NCBI RefSeq assembly: GCF_001939045.1
Contig: NZ_MKIM01000025.1
Coordinates: 367,707 to 431,706 of the forward strand
DNA: 64,000 nt
From: Rhizobium oryziradicis
GTDB taxonomy: Bacteria; Pseudomonadota; Alphaproteobacteria; Rhizobiales; Rhizobiaceae
Reading direction: 5' to 3'
Of this stretch, positions 46,749-56,341 are shown piece after piece (position 1 is the stretch's first letter; each line of letters starts with the position of its first letter). A program made the translations under genes and the position numbers. The notes below the pieces were generated by a model that did no database searches, was not told the origin of the DNA, and saw only the letters and a program-made list of their open reading frames with translations.

Positions 46749-47503
46749 TATCCTTGTTGTGCGCTGAGAATGGCGCGGGCTTTTTCCAGATCGGCAGGCG
46801 TATCAACACCCAGCGGCACGGTTTTGACAATCTCGACATCAATCCGCATGCCCGCTTCCAGCGCCCGCAATTGCTCCAGCGCTTCGCGTTTTTCCAAGGT
46901 GGACGGAGCCAGCGAGACGAAACGCTCCAGCGAGGCGCGGCGATAGGTATAGAGCCCGATGTGGTGGTAGAGCGGGCCGTTGCCATAGGGAGCGGTGACA
47001 CGGGTGAAATAAAGCGCCCGCAAGCGCGTTTCACTCAGCGGAGAACCAATGACCTTGACCACGCTGGGCTTGGTCTTGTCCTCTTCATCCTCGATCTCAA
47101 CCGTCAGCGTGGCGATGTCGACGGCGGGATCAGCAAGGGGGCGCAAAGCGGCGCGAATCGTATCGGCATCAATGGTGGGCAAATCACCCTGCACATTGAC
47201 GATAACCTCGATTTCCCCTTTCGGGTCCACCTTTGTCAGTGCTTCATAAATGCGGTCGGAGCCGGATTGATGATGATCGCCGGTCATCACCACTTCAAAA
47301 CCAGCAGCCTTGACCGCATCAAACACCTGCTGATCATCCACGGCCACCACCACGCGGCCAACATTGGCTTCCGTGGCGCGTTTGGCCACCTGAACAATCA
47401 TGGGCAGGCCAGCAATATCAGCCAGCGGCTTGCCCGGAAGGCGGGTGGAGGCCATGCGGGCCGGGATTAGAACCAGCGTTTTTGCGACATGCGGATCAGC
47501 CAT
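46748..47503 (-). CDS. kdsB: 3-deoxy-manno-octulosonate cytidylyltransferase
   Basis: 251 residues. Activates KDO as CMP-KDO for lipid A/LPS core assembly. The nucleotide loop is [26 protein letters not shown]-type motif [24 protein letters not shown] and [15 protein letters not shown] are family hallmarks. The weak ribosome site (AAAGG about 10 nt upstream) is unremarkable. It is co-transcribed with pheA and divergent from cycM, as in other rhizobia. Confidence 0.96.
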   Translation of the reverse strand: MADPHVAKTLVLIPARMASTRLPGKPLADIAGLPMIVQVAKRATEANVGRVVVAVDDQQVFDAVKAAGFEVVMTGDHHQSGSDRIYEALTKVDPKGEIEVIVNVQGDLPTIDADTIRAALRPLADPAVDIATLTVEIEDEEDKTKPSVVKVIGSPLSETRLRALYFTRVTAPYGNGPLYHHIGLYTYRRASLERFVSLAPSTLEKREALEQLRALEAGMRIDVEIVKTVPLGVDTPADLEKARAILSAQQG

Positions 47504-47660
47504 GGAGGACTAGCCTTTGAACAAGTGATATAAGTGGCAAAAGGTCTCAGGGTCGGGGTGCACAATCAGGTTGCAACTGTCAAGTAAAAGTCTTAGCCTT
47601 TTCCATCATGGAGGCTCGTCCGGTTTTCAGTGAGCCGGACCGCATGGGGAGCAGTCAAGA

Positions 47661-48212
47661 ATGAGTTCATACGTTAATATGGGGGCAGGAGCGCTGCTGG
47701 GTACGGTTTTCGTGCTGATGTCAGTGTCAATCGCGTCTGAGGGCATATTTCATTCTCCGGCACCGGAGAAAGAAGGCTATATGATTACTGCTGCAGAAGC
47801 GGCACCAAGTGGTGGAGCTGCAGAAGCACCAGCCGCAGACAAGCCAATTGCGGAATTGCTGGCGTCTGCTGATCCCAAAGCGGGGGCAACAATCTTTAAG
47901 AAATGTGCCGCCTGTCATAACGACACCAAGGATGGAGCCAACAAAGTGGGTCCAAATCTTTGGGGTGTTGTGGATCGACCCATCGCCAGCCATGAAGGCT
48001 TTGCTTATTCCGCAGGCATGAAGGATTTTTCCAAAGGCAGCACAGAGCATTGGACCTTTGAAAACCTCAACCACTTCCTGAAGGCACCGAAGAAGCTTGT
48101 GGCTGGGACGGCCATGGGGTTTGCAGGACTGCCAAAGGAAGAAGACCGCGCCAACCTTATCGTCTATTTGCACAATCAGGCTGACAGCCCGGTGCCACTG
48201 CCCGGGAAATAA
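47661..48212 (+). CDS. cycM: Membrane-anchored cytochrome c (CycM type)
   Basis: 183 residues. An uncleaved N-terminal anchor helix (about 6-28) and an Ala/Pro-rich linker lead to a class I cytochrome c domain with haem motif CAACH and axial Met in [10 protein letters not shown]. CycM carries electrons from the bc1 complex to aa3 oxidase in rhizobia. ATG follows GGGGAG about 10 nt upstream. It is divergent from kdsB. A 35-codon basic reading frame overlaps its stop codon. Confidence 0.92.
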   Translation: MSSYVNMGAGALLGTVFVLMSVSIASEGIFHSPAPEKEGYMITAAEAAPSGGAAEAPAADKPIAELLASADPKAGATIFKKCAACHNDTKDGANKVGPNLWGVVDRPIASHEGFAYSAGMKDFSKGSTEHWTFENLNHFLKAPKKLVAGTAMGFAGLPKEEDRANLIVYLHNQADSPVPLPGK

Positions 48213-48319
48213 TGGTTAGCACGCAAACGCGACGTCTGCGTCGTATCGGACGTACAAAGGCTCGCGCCCGCCAATTGATCGGTTTTGGTGATATTGCAAA
48301 CTCTCTGCAGTGCTGTTGA
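48212..48319 (+). CDS. Possible small basic protein (35 residues)
   Basis: A short frame begins at the TAATG that ends cycM and encodes [20 protein letters not shown] followed by about 15 residues ending QCC. It has a GGGAAA-type site 4 nt upstream in the cycM end. It is strongly Arg-rich and its stop lies inside the hairpin at 48303-48336. No family is recognised. It could be a real coupled microprotein or chance. Confidence 0.25.
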   Translation: MVSTQTRRLRRIGRTKARARQLIGFGDIANSLQCC

Positions 48320-48343
48320 AACAAGGCACTGCAGAGCAATTTT
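48303..48343 (+). terminator. Hairpin after cycM
   Basis: Perfect 11-bp stem CTCTGCAGTGC/GCACTGCAGAG with a 12-nt loop, followed by CAATTTTATG. The T run is weak but the position fits termination of cycM. Confidence 0.5.
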
Positions 48344-48394
48344 ATGCGCATTTTTCGATAAAAATTGCCGAAATAAAGCAGCCAAGGTAATATC

Positions 48395-50200
48395 ATGGCA
48401 CAAAATCCTTATGCAAATTTGCCGGAAAAGCGCATATGGCGAAATGCCGTTCAATATGGCAATTCTGAGAAAATAGCCGATTTGCATAAGCCAAAGTGGA
48501 GCATATCGCGCGACGATGTGTTCGTCACCATGGGCAGTTGCTTTGCTCAGCATATCGGAAAATGGTTACGAGCAGAAAACTTCAACGCGCCGCTTTTTGA
48601 TACAGATAGAAACATCAAATCGAGGCACTTTTCAGCCAATTACGGAAACATTTACACCGTCAGGCAAGCCTTGCAACTTGTGCAGGAAGCAATGGGCGAG
48701 CGCAGTTGCTCAGAGCCCTATTGGGAGACTGAAGGTGGCTACATTGACCCTTTGCGGCCAAACATTTTTGTAGAGCCCGTTGAAACGCCTGAGCAGATAT
48801 CCATCCTGCGTCAAAATCACCTACAATGCGTAAGAGATGCGCTGCTTTCAGCAGATGTTTTTATTTTTACACTCGGCCTGACCGAAGCCTGGCTCATCCG
48901 CGAATGTGGCACTGTTTTGCCCGTCGCTCCGGGCGTTTTAGGCGGCTCCTACGATCCTGAGCGCTATAGTTTCAAGAACTTCAATTATATGGACGTCATG
49001 GCAGACCTGGAAGCGCTCATATCGGCGATTTCCACCCTGCGCGGTGGACGAGATCTGAGAGTTTTGCTCACGCTCACGCCTGGGCATCTCACTGCAACAG
49101 CAGAAGATCGGCATATTTTGCAATCCGCCGCCTATTCCAAAGCCGTTTTGCGCGCGGCAGCCGGAGACTTTGTTCAACGAAATGCGCTTTTTGATTATTT
49201 TCCGTCCTATGAAATCATCATCAATCCGAAATCGCAGCTGAAATACTTCAACGACAATCTGAGGACGGTTCGTCCAGATGCCATTCCGATCGTGATGCGT
49301 CATTTTGAAGAGGCATACTTCAAGCCATTCTCTGATCAGGCCGAGGCTGTGCATCAACCTGTCACGTCTATGACGCAGCTGGAGGAAATGGACGATGTTG
49401 ATTGTGAAGAAGCACTTCTTGACAGTTTTTCGCCTATGCCGGCGACAATTGCCAAGCTTTGCAACAGCAACTCACAAAACCCGTTCCTGTTCTTTGGCAA
49501 CAGCCACCTTGGCTTTTTCAAAAATGCACTTTCACGCAGCTCAATTTTCGATCGTTCGAGTTTTGCCGCCGCAAATTTTTTAACAAACGATCCATTTGTC
49601 GATTTGGATAAACACAAGTTCAGAGTGTTCGAGTTTACAGACGACAGCCCATTTGCAAATCTGGTCGCCGACAATGCCCAATACCTGTGTATTCTTGGGT
49701 TCGGGCTTTTCGGTGACGGAATTCTGCGCACAATCGGCCCCTTAAGCCGAGGATTTGAGGGATGTGATGGCAAAGAAATCTCGCCGCACCTGCCGATAAC
49801 GCACACGATACCGCGATCCACGCGGCAAGCATTTGCAAAAGAAATCAACGATCGCCTTGGCTTGGTAAAGCCCATTGTCGAAGGGGAGTATTTTAAGACG
49901 GTCGTTTGGGTTGTCTCTCCCGATCTTCCCGAGCGCACGGCGCGTTTCAGACTAGGTGACGACTTCGTTGATAGCGGTGCCTATCATGCCTATAAAACTG
50001 CTTACCGCGAGGTATTTGACGAGATTGTGAAAGACATCCACGATATTGAATTTGTATTTCATGACGACGACACGCTCTACAGCAAAAGCGGCTTTGTGAA
50101 GGACGATTTTTCGAGGCCCAATCTTTGGGATATCCATCCTGACCATGATTTTTACCGTCATGCGGTGTCAATCGTAGAGCAAAAATTTACGCCCTTTTGA
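48395..50200 (+). CDS. GSCFA domain protein with second SGNH-like domain
   Basis: 601 residues, apparently cytoplasmic (no signal peptide or TM). The GSCFA domain (about 40-320) opens with the nucleophile motif FVTMGSCFAQHIGKWL (Ser about 48) and has FIFTLGLTEAWL and LLTLTPGHLTAT. The second part (about 360-600) opens with FFGNSHLGFFKNAL (Ser about 370), like an SGNH Ser block, and ends with DIHPDHDFYRHA, a possible Asp-His pair. GSCFA proteins are often found with polysaccharide genes; no substrate is known. The gene is visibly AT-richer than its neighbours, suggesting recent acquisition. ATG has AAGG upstream. Single gene between terminators. Confidence 0.83.
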   Translation: MAQNPYANLPEKRIWRNAVQYGNSEKIADLHKPKWSISRDDVFVTMGSCFAQHIGKWLRAENFNAPLFDTDRNIKSRHFSANYGNIYTVRQALQLVQEAMGERSCSEPYWETEGGYIDPLRPNIFVEPVETPEQISILRQNHLQCVRDALLSADVFIFTLGLTEAWLIRECGTVLPVAPGVLGGSYDPERYSFKNFNYMDVMADLEALISAISTLRGGRDLRVLLTLTPGHLTATAEDRHILQSAAYSKAVLRAAAGDFVQRNALFDYFPSYEIIINPKSQLKYFNDNLRTVRPDAIPIVMRHFEEAYFKPFSDQAEAVHQPVTSMTQLEEMDDVDCEEALLDSFSPMPATIAKLCNSNSQNPFLFFGNSHLGFFKNALSRSSIFDRSSFAAANFLTNDPFVDLDKHKFRVFEFTDDSPFANLVADNAQYLCILGFGLFGDGILRTIGPLSRGFEGCDGKEISPHLPITHTIPRSTRQAFAKEINDRLGLVKPIVEGEYFKTVVWVVSPDLPERTARFRLGDDFVDSGAYHAYKTAYREVFDEIVKDIHDIEFVFHDDDTLYSKSGFVKDDFSRPNLWDIHPDHDFYRHAVSIVEQKFTPF

Positions 50201-50231
50201 TCTCACCTGTCTTCGATCATTGTTATGATCT

Positions 50232-50267
50232 AAAGCGGCATCTGGATGGTTCCAGATGCCGCTTTTG
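50232..50267. terminator. Bidirectional terminator between GSCFA gene and glpV
   Basis: Perfect 15-bp stem AAAGCGGCATCTGGA/TCCAGATGCCGCTTT with loop TGGT. The tail CTTTTGTATGG serves the plus strand; the minus side ends TTTAGATC. Confidence 0.78.
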
Positions 50268-50343
50268 TATGGCATCGTAACATTCTAAATCTTTAGCACA
50301 ATTTACCTTAACCGGTTCCGATATCGGCAATTATGCTGTTGAT

Positions 50344-52068
50344 TTACTTTTTCTGCCAGCTCTTCACCAACTCATCGTAATTGACGGTGACTGGCTTTTC
50401 TTTTTCATTGGCAATCTTCAACTGCGGCGCAAGGTGGCCGTTTTTCACAGCATCAGCGTTCCAATAGTTGATGTCATGCTCCTCGGCCAGTTTCGGGCCA
50501 ATATCGCCCTGCACCTTGGCGCGTTCCAGACGCTGCATGACCTTTTCCTGCTCGCCGCACAGCGAATCCATAGCCTGCTGTGGGGTTTTTGCACCCGATG
50601 CGGCATCGCCAATCGCCTGCCACCACAGCTGTGCCAGCTTTGGATAATCCGGCACGTTGGTGCCGGTTGGCGACCATTGCACGCGGGCTGGTGAGCGATA
50701 GAACTCGATCAAACCACCCAGCTTGGGCGCGCGCTCGGTGAAGCTCTTGTCCTGAATGGTCGATTCGCGCGTAAACGTCAGACCGACATGGCTCTTTTTG
50801 ACGTCCACGGTTTTCGAGGTGACGAACTGCGAATAGAGCCATGCTGCCTTGGCGCGATCCACCGGAGTGGATTTCATCAAGGTCCAGGAGCCAACGTCCT
50901 GATAACCAAGCTTCATGCCCTCTTTCCAGTAGACACCATGTGGGCTTGGAGCCATGCGCCATTTGGGCGTGCCATCCGCATTCACAACGGGCAGGCCGTC
51001 TTTCACCATATCGGCGGTAAAGGCGGTGTACCAGAAGATCTGCTGCGCCACATTGCCCTGGCTCGGCACAGGGCCGGATTCAGAGAAGGTCATGCCTTGC
51101 GCTTCTGGCGGGGCATAGTCCTTCAGCCATTTCAGATATTTTTCAATGGAATAGACCGCAGCCGGTCCATTGGTGTCACCCCCGCGGGCAACGCAGGAGC
51201 CAACAGGACGGGAGTCCTTGTCAACCTTGATGCCCCACTCATCCACGGGCAGACCGTTTGGCAGGCCCTTGTCGCCATTGCCAGCCATGGAGAGCCAGGC
51301 ATCGGTAAAGCGCCAGCCGAGTGATGGGTCTTTTTTGCCATAATCCATATGGCCAAAGACCTTTTTGCCATCGACATCGCGGCCGGTGAAGAATTCGGCG
51401 ATATCCTCATAGGCCGACCAATTCACAGGAACACCAAGTTCATAACCATATTTGGCTTTAAAATCGGCCTTGTTCTTGGCATCATTGAACCAGTCATAAC
51501 GGAACCAGTAAAGGTTGGCGAATTGCTGGTCGGGCAGCTGGTAGAGCTTGCCATCCGGCGCTGTGGTGAAGGATGTGCCGATAAAGTCCTTGATATCAAG
51601 GCCGGGGTTGGTCACATCCTTGCCTTCGCCTGCCATCCAATCGGTCAGGTTGCGGGCCTGCTTGTAGCGCCAATGGGTGCCGATCAGATCCGAGTCGTTG
51701 ACATAGGCGTCATAGATATTCTCTTTCGACTGCATTTGCGTTTGCAGTTTTTCGATCACATCGCCTTCGCCAATAAGATCATGGGTGATTTTAATGCCGG
51801 TGATGGCGGTAAAAGCCGGTGCCAACACCTTGGATTCATATTCATGGGTGGTGAGGGTTTCCGATACCACCTTGATTTCCATGCCTTTGAAAGGCTTGGC
51901 GGCATCAATGAACCATTGCATTTCCTTTTCCTGATCGGCGCGTGTCAGCGTCGAGAGTGGCCCGATTTCCTTATCAAGAAACTGTTTGGCCTCATCCATA
52001 CCGGCATGGGCTGCCCCCGCCATTGCCAGCAGCAGGACTGCCGTTGTTGTCAGAAATTGCTTTCGCAT
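50344..52068 (-). CDS. glpV: Glycerol ABC transporter substrate-binding protein
   Basis: 574 residues, a large periplasmic binding protein; the signal peptide ends GAAHA/GMDEAK. Family 1-like fold; TVSETLTTHEYESKVLAPAF, GEGDVIEKLQTQMQ and YQLPDQQFANLYWFRYDWF are recognisable. It is last in an operon whose order matches the glpDSTPQUV glycerol locus of Rhizobium. ATG has GGGAGG upstream. It is preceded by the small membrane gene and two permease genes; its own ribosome site and 51-bp gap fit higher production of the binding protein. Confidence 0.92.
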   Translation of the reverse strand: MRKQFLTTTAVLLLAMAGAAHAGMDEAKQFLDKEIGPLSTLTRADQEKEMQWFIDAAKPFKGMEIKVVSETLTTHEYESKVLAPAFTAITGIKITHDLIGEGDVIEKLQTQMQSKENIYDAYVNDSDLIGTHWRYKQARNLTDWMAGEGKDVTNPGLDIKDFIGTSFTTAPDGKLYQLPDQQFANLYWFRYDWFNDAKNKADFKAKYGYELGVPVNWSAYEDIAEFFTGRDVDGKKVFGHMDYGKKDPSLGWRFTDAWLSMAGNGDKGLPNGLPVDEWGIKVDKDSRPVGSCVARGGDTNGPAAVYSIEKYLKWLKDYAPPEAQGMTFSESGPVPSQGNVAQQIFWYTAFTADMVKDGLPVVNADGTPKWRMAPSPHGVYWKEGMKLGYQDVGSWTLMKSTPVDRAKAAWLYSQFVTSKTVDVKKSHVGLTFTRESTIQDKSFTERAPKLGGLIEFYRSPARVQWSPTGTNVPDYPKLAQLWWQAIGDAASGAKTPQQAMDSLCGEQEKVMQRLERAKVQGDIGPKLAEEHDINYWNADAVKNGHLAPQLKIANEKEKPVTVNYDELVKSWQKK

Positions 52069-52119
52069 TATGTCCTCCCAGAGTTTGCGATTGCATAGAA
52101 AAGATCAGCCTGTCGCTGG

Positions 52120-52407
52120 TTAAACGAACCGGAACACTCCGATTGCATAAACGACAGACAGAGCCAGAGCCCACCACAGGCTAGGGCCTCCAAAGCCCAG
52201 CCAGGCAAGATGAATAAAGGCAGAGCCGAGCAGCGACAAAAACAGGCGGTCGCCCCGCGTCGTCTCAAACCGTAAAAGCCCCACGCGCGGATTGCCCCCC
52301 GGTGCGAAATATTCCCACACGGCCATGGCCGCCAAAAGTGCGAAAATCGTGATGAAAAACAATGCCGTTGGGCCAGTCCAGGCCATCCAGGACAGGGTCA
52401 TGTGCAT
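52120..52407 (-). CDS. glpU: DUF2160 small membrane protein of the glycerol transporter
   Basis: 95 residues with three TM helices (about 10-30, 48-70 and 72-90). It starts MHMTLSWMAWTGP with a GGGAGGG site. DUF2160 proteins occur only beside this transporter class; the exact role is unknown, perhaps an accessory to GlpP/GlpQ. Named by position in the operon. Confidence 0.82.
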   Translation of the reverse strand: MHMTLSWMAWTGPTALFFITIFALLAAMAVWEYFAPGGNPRVGLLRFETTRGDRLFLSLLGSAFIHLAWLGFGGPSLWWALALSVVYAIGVFRFV

Positions 52408-52418
52408 AAGCCCTCCCG

Positions 52419-53237
52419 TTACACACGGCCCAGGGCAAAGCCCTTGGCAATGTAGTTGCGAACAAAATAGATCACCAAGGCACCCGGAATGATGGTCAGC
52501 ACACCGGCGGCGGCCAAAACACCCCAATCCATGCCTGAGGCCGAGACCGTGCGGGTCATGGTGGCGGCAATGGGTTTGGCATCCGTGGTGGTCAGTGTGC
52601 GGGCAATCAACAGTTCCACCCATGAGAACATGAAGCAGAAGAAGGCCGCGACCCCGATGCCGCTGGCAATCAAGGGCACAAAGATTTTCACGAAGAAGCG
52701 TGGGAATGAATAGCCGTCGATATAAGCGGTTTCATCGATCTCTTTGGGGATGCCCGACATAAAGCCTTCAAGAATCCACACCGCAAGCGGCACATTGAAC
52801 AGGCAATGGGCGATGGCAACGGCAATATGGGTGTCGATCAGGCCAAAAGCCGAATAGAGCTGAAAGAATGGCAGGGCAAACACGGCAGGCGGTGCCATGC
52901 GGTTGGTCAGCAGCCAGAAAAACAGATGCTTGTCGCCCAAAAACCGGTAACGCGAGAAGGCATAGGCTGCAGGCAGTGCCGCCAGCACCGAGATGACCGT
53001 GTTCATCACCACATAGGTGATGGAGTTGATATAGCCATTATACCAGGCCGGATCGGTGAAAATCACCGCGTAATTGGCAAGTGTCGGATTTTTAGGCCAG
53101 AGCGAAAAGGCACCGAGGATCTCGGAATTTTCCTTAAAACTCATATTGACCAGCCAATAAATCGGCAAAAGCAGAAACACGATATAGAGTGTGACAATCA
53201 GCACTGATCGAAGAGAGCGGGTCTGGTTCATGGTCAT
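52419..53237 (-). CDS. glpQ: Glycerol ABC transporter permease GlpQ
   Basis: 272 residues with about six TM helices. The EAA-type loop contacting the ATPase is EIDETAYIDGYSFPRFFVKI. It overlaps glpP by 4 bp (ATGA) on the 5' side. Equivalent to MalG/UgpE-type permeases. Confidence 0.92.
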   Translation of the reverse strand: MTMNQTRSLRSVLIVTLYIVFLLLPIYWLVNMSFKENSEILGAFSLWPKNPTLANYAVIFTDPAWYNGYINSITYVVMNTVISVLAALPAAYAFSRYRFLGDKHLFFWLLTNRMAPPAVFALPFFQLYSAFGLIDTHIAVAIAHCLFNVPLAVWILEGFMSGIPKEIDETAYIDGYSFPRFFVKIFVPLIASGIGVAAFFCFMFSWVELLIARTLTTTDAKPIAATMTRTVSASGMDWGVLAAAGVLTIIPGALVIYFVRNYIAKGFALGRV

Positions 53238-54121
53238 TCTCCCTTCGGTGCGGATGTTGCGGCGGCATCGCCAATGGTCATGACGGTGTAGAACACCCAG
53301 GACAGAGCCAGGATAATCAGGAAGTAAATCAGCGACATCGCCGCCGCAGGCCCCAGATCGAACTGGCCCACCGCCATCTTGACCAGGTCAATGGAGAGAA
53401 AGGTGGTGGAATTACCCGGCCCGCCGCCTGTGACCACAAAAGGCTCGGTATAGATCATGAAACTGTCCATAAAGCGCAGCAGAACGGCAATCAGCAACAC
53501 GCGCTTCATTTTTGGCAATTGGATGTAGCGAAACACCGACAGGCGAGACGCGCCATCAATGCGGGCTGCCTGATAATAGGCATCGGGGATCGACACCAGA
53601 CCGGCATAGCACAGCAACACCACAAGGCTGGTCCAATGCCAGACATCCATGACAATCACGGTGATCCAGGCATCGCGTGCACTTTGCACGTAGTTATAGT
53701 TGATGCCCATTGCCTCTAATGTGTGGCCCAACAGACCAATATCGCCGCGGCCAAACACCTGCCAGATCGTGCCCACCACATTCCACGGAATCAAAAGCGG
53801 CAGGGCCATCAGCACCAAACACACCGGCACACCCAGCCCGGTCTTGGGCATGTTGAGCGCAATCAAAATGCCCAGCGGCACTTCAATGGCCAAAATCACC
53901 AGCGAGAACACCAGATTGCGCCAAAGCGCATCCCAAAAGCGCTCGGAATGCAGCGTTTGGGTGAACCAATCGGTGCCAGCCCAGAAGAATTCATTGTTTC
54001 CGAACGTGTCCTGCACCGAATAATTCACCACGGTCATCAGCGGGATAACGGCTGAAAACGCCACCAGAAGCAGCACAGGCAGGACCAGAAACCAGGCTTT
54101 GTTGTTAAATGGTCTATCCAT
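53234..54121 (-). CDS. glpP: Glycerol ABC transporter permease GlpP
   Basis: 295 residues with about six TM helices. The EAA-type loop is SIPDAYYQAARIDGASRLSV followed by FRYIQLPKM. It begins at ATG 54121 (MDRPFNNKAW), 4 bp after glpT, giving the usual MalF/UgpA-like core length; an earlier in-frame codon is ignored. It forms a heterodimer with GlpQ. Confidence 0.92.
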   Translation of the reverse strand: MDRPFNNKAWFLVLPVLLLVAFSAVIPLMTVVNYSVQDTFGNNEFFWAGTDWFTQTLHSERFWDALWRNLVFSLVILAIEVPLGILIALNMPKTGLGVPVCLVLMALPLLIPWNVVGTIWQVFGRGDIGLLGHTLEAMGINYNYVQSARDAWITVIVMDVWHWTSLVVLLCYAGLVSIPDAYYQAARIDGASRLSVFRYIQLPKMKRVLLIAVLLRFMDSFMIYTEPFVVTGGGPGNSTTFLSIDLVKMAVGQFDLGPAAAMSLIYFLIILALSWVFYTVMTIGDAAATSAPKGE

Positions 54122-54125
54122 GGCC

Positions 54126-55211
54126 TCAGCCCCCCATGCCCGTTGGCGCAAAATCAACCCGCCAGGAATTTGCGTAGATGTTGATGCCCTTGGGATCGAA
54201 CTGCAGTTTTGGCTCCGAAGGAATTTCCATATCCTCGTCCATCACCACAGCAATCGGCTGACCGGCAAAATTGGCCCGGACAATTTTTTGCCGACCAATA
54301 TCTTCCACCTTGGTGATTTGCGTGGGCGTGCCCTCGCGGCCAAGCGTAATGAATTCCGGGCGGATGCCCAGTTCTGTTCTTGCTTCACCGGGAATAATCG
54401 GGCGTCCCGGTAGGGCCACGCGCTCACCCCCCACAATGGCAATTGCGCCATCAATGCCCGCCGCCAAAACATTCATGCCTGGTGATCCGATAAAATAACC
54501 GACAAACGTGTGTTTTGGCGTGTCAAACAGCTCGGCGGGCGTGCCGATCTGCACGATCTCGCCGTCATACATCACCACCACCTTATCGGCGAAGGTCAGC
54601 GCTTCGGTCTGGTCATGGGTGACATAGACCATGGTGAAGCCAAATTGCCGATGCAATTGCTTGAGCTGGGTGCGCAGCTCCCATTTCATATGGGGATCAA
54701 TCACCGTCAGCGGCTCGTCAAACAAGATGGCGTTCACATCCGAGCGCACCAGCCCGCGGCCGAGCGAGATTTTCTGTTTCTGGTCTGCCGTCAGGCCTTG
54801 GGCTTTTCGTCTGGCCCAGCTTTCCAGATCAATCATTTTCAGAATATCGCGGACGCGCTTATCGATCTCCGCTTCCGGCACACGGCGGTTTCTGAGCGGA
54901 AAGGCCAGATTATCGTAAACACTCATGGTGTCGTAAACGACTGGAAACTGAAACACCTGGGCGATATTGCGCGCCTCGGTAGAGAGGTTGGTGACATCCT
55001 TGCCATCGAACAGGATGCGCCCATCGGAGGCCTGCAACAGGCCTGACATAATATTCAAAAGCGTGGTCTTGCCGCAGCCGGAAGGCCCCAGCAGCGCATA
55101 GGCACCGCCATCATCAAAGTCGTGATGCACTTCCTTCAGCGCATAAAGCGGATTGGCCTGCCCTTTGGGGCCGTAGGCGTGGCGGATATGGTCGAGCGAA
55201 ATACGTGCCAT
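54126..55211 (-). CDS. glpT: Glycerol ABC transporter ATPase GlpT, degenerate signature motif
   Basis: 361 residues. Walker A GPSGCGKTTLL, Q-loop QVFQFP, Walker B AILFDEP and H-loop YVTHDQTEAL are normal, but the ABC signature is LTADQKQ instead of LSGGQ. A C-terminal TOBE/regulatory domain (about 235-360) follows. It starts 2 nt after the glpS stop, so it is made with it as a GlpS-GlpT heterodimer. Its defect pairs with a lost H-loop His in GlpS. Confidence 0.92.
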   Translation of the reverse strand: MARISLDHIRHAYGPKGQANPLYALKEVHHDFDDGGAYALLGPSGCGKTTLLNIMSGLLQASDGRILFDGKDVTNLSTEARNIAQVFQFPVVYDTMSVYDNLAFPLRNRRVPEAEIDKRVRDILKMIDLESWARRKAQGLTADQKQKISLGRGLVRSDVNAILFDEPLTVIDPHMKWELRTQLKQLHRQFGFTMVYVTHDQTEALTFADKVVVMYDGEIVQIGTPAELFDTPKHTFVGYFIGSPGMNVLAAGIDGAIAIVGGERVALPGRPIIPGEARTELGIRPEFITLGREGTPTQITKVEDIGRQKIVRANFAGQPIAVVMDEDMEIPSEPKLQFDPKGINIYANSWRVDFAPTGMGG

Positions 55212-55213
55212 GA

Positions 55214-56299
55214 TTATGCCCCCAAACGTTCGCGAGAGTTGGCAATTGCGCGGCCTTCACGATCAAAAGCCATCAAATGGCGATGATCGAGAAAGACCTG
55301 CACATCCTTACCCGGCTCAATATCGTGAATGCCATGGGCCAGCATCACCCAGCGCTCACCGGCATAATCGAGATGAATATAGCTTTCCGAGCCGGAGATT
55401 TCCGAAATCATCGACCGGGCAACCAACGCATCGGCATTTTCACCCTTGGGTTTGAAAGACAGGTGATGCGGATGAAAGCCAAGCGTGATGGGTGCCTGCG
55501 GCACCTGTTGCAAATGAGGAGGCACAGCAATCACCGGCTGATCACCAATCATGAAATGCCCGCCTTGTCGCACGGCTTTCACCGTGTTCAACGGCGGATC
55601 GGCAAAGGTTCTGGCGGTCTTGAGATCGGCAGGCTTGCGGTAGACATCAATGGTCGGGCCATATTGGGTGATGCGCCCTTGTGATAACGTTGCAGTATAT
55701 CCGCCCAAAAGCAGCGCTTCTGATGGCTCGGTGGTGGCGTAGACGAAAATTGCCCCAAGTTCTGCAAAGATTTTCGGCAGTTCCTCGCGCAATTCTTCCC
55801 GCAGCTTGTAATCCAGATTGGCCAGCGGCTCATCCAGCAGCACCAGACTTGCCTGTTTTACAATGGCGCGGGCCAGCGCCGTGCGCTGTTGCTGACCGCC
55901 AGAGAGGTTCAAAGGTGTACGATCCAGATAAGGCGTCAGCTTCAAAAGATCAGCCGCTTTTTTGACCTCACGGTCAATAGTGGCATTATCGACTTTGCGC
56001 ACGCGCATGGGCGAGGCAATGTTTTCATAGACCGTCAGGGCCGGATAATTGATAAATTGCTGATAGACCATGGCAACCGAGCGGTCCTGCACCCGCACGC
56101 CCGTCACATCCTTTCCATCAAACAGCAATTTGCCAGATGCGGGCTTATCCAGCCCGGCCATCAGCCGCATCAAGGATGTTTTGCCAGACAGCGTTGGTCC
56201 CAGCAGAACATTCAGCGTGCCGCGCTGTAATGTCAGGTTGGTGGGGTGGATGTGAACATCCCCCGCAACCACTTTGGACAGGTTTTGCAATTCCAGCAT
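55214..56299 (-). CDS. glpS: Glycerol ABC transporter ATPase GlpS, degenerate H-loop
   Basis: 361 residues. Walker A is LGPTLSGKTSLM, Q-loop MVYQQF, signature LSGGQQQR and Walker B LVLLDEPLANLD, all normal; the H-loop position is ATTEPSEAL, with Thr where most ABC ATPases have the catalytic His. A C-terminal OB-like regulatory domain is present. It is separated from glpD by 205 bp containing stem-loops at 56342-56429. Confidence 0.92.
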   Translation of the reverse strand: MLELQNLSKVVAGDVHIHPTNLTLQRGTLNVLLGPTLSGKTSLMRLMAGLDKPASGKLLFDGKDVTGVRVQDRSVAMVYQQFINYPALTVYENIASPMRVRKVDNATIDREVKKAADLLKLTPYLDRTPLNLSGGQQQRTALARAIVKQASLVLLDEPLANLDYKLREELREELPKIFAELGAIFVYATTEPSEALLLGGYTATLSQGRITQYGPTIDVYRKPADLKTARTFADPPLNTVKAVRQGGHFMIGDQPVIAVPPHLQQVPQAPITLGFHPHHLSFKPKGENADALVARSMISEISGSESYIHLDYAGERWVMLAHGIHDIEPGKDVQVFLDHRHLMAFDREGRAIANSRERLGA

Positions 56300-56341
56300 T
56301 GTACGTCAGGCCTCCCAACCCGGCGACACTTACAGCCTCAT

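Noticed and set aside
50281..50300. Second Irr-box-like half site (ATTCTAAA)
   Set aside because: Only one half of the palindrome is present.
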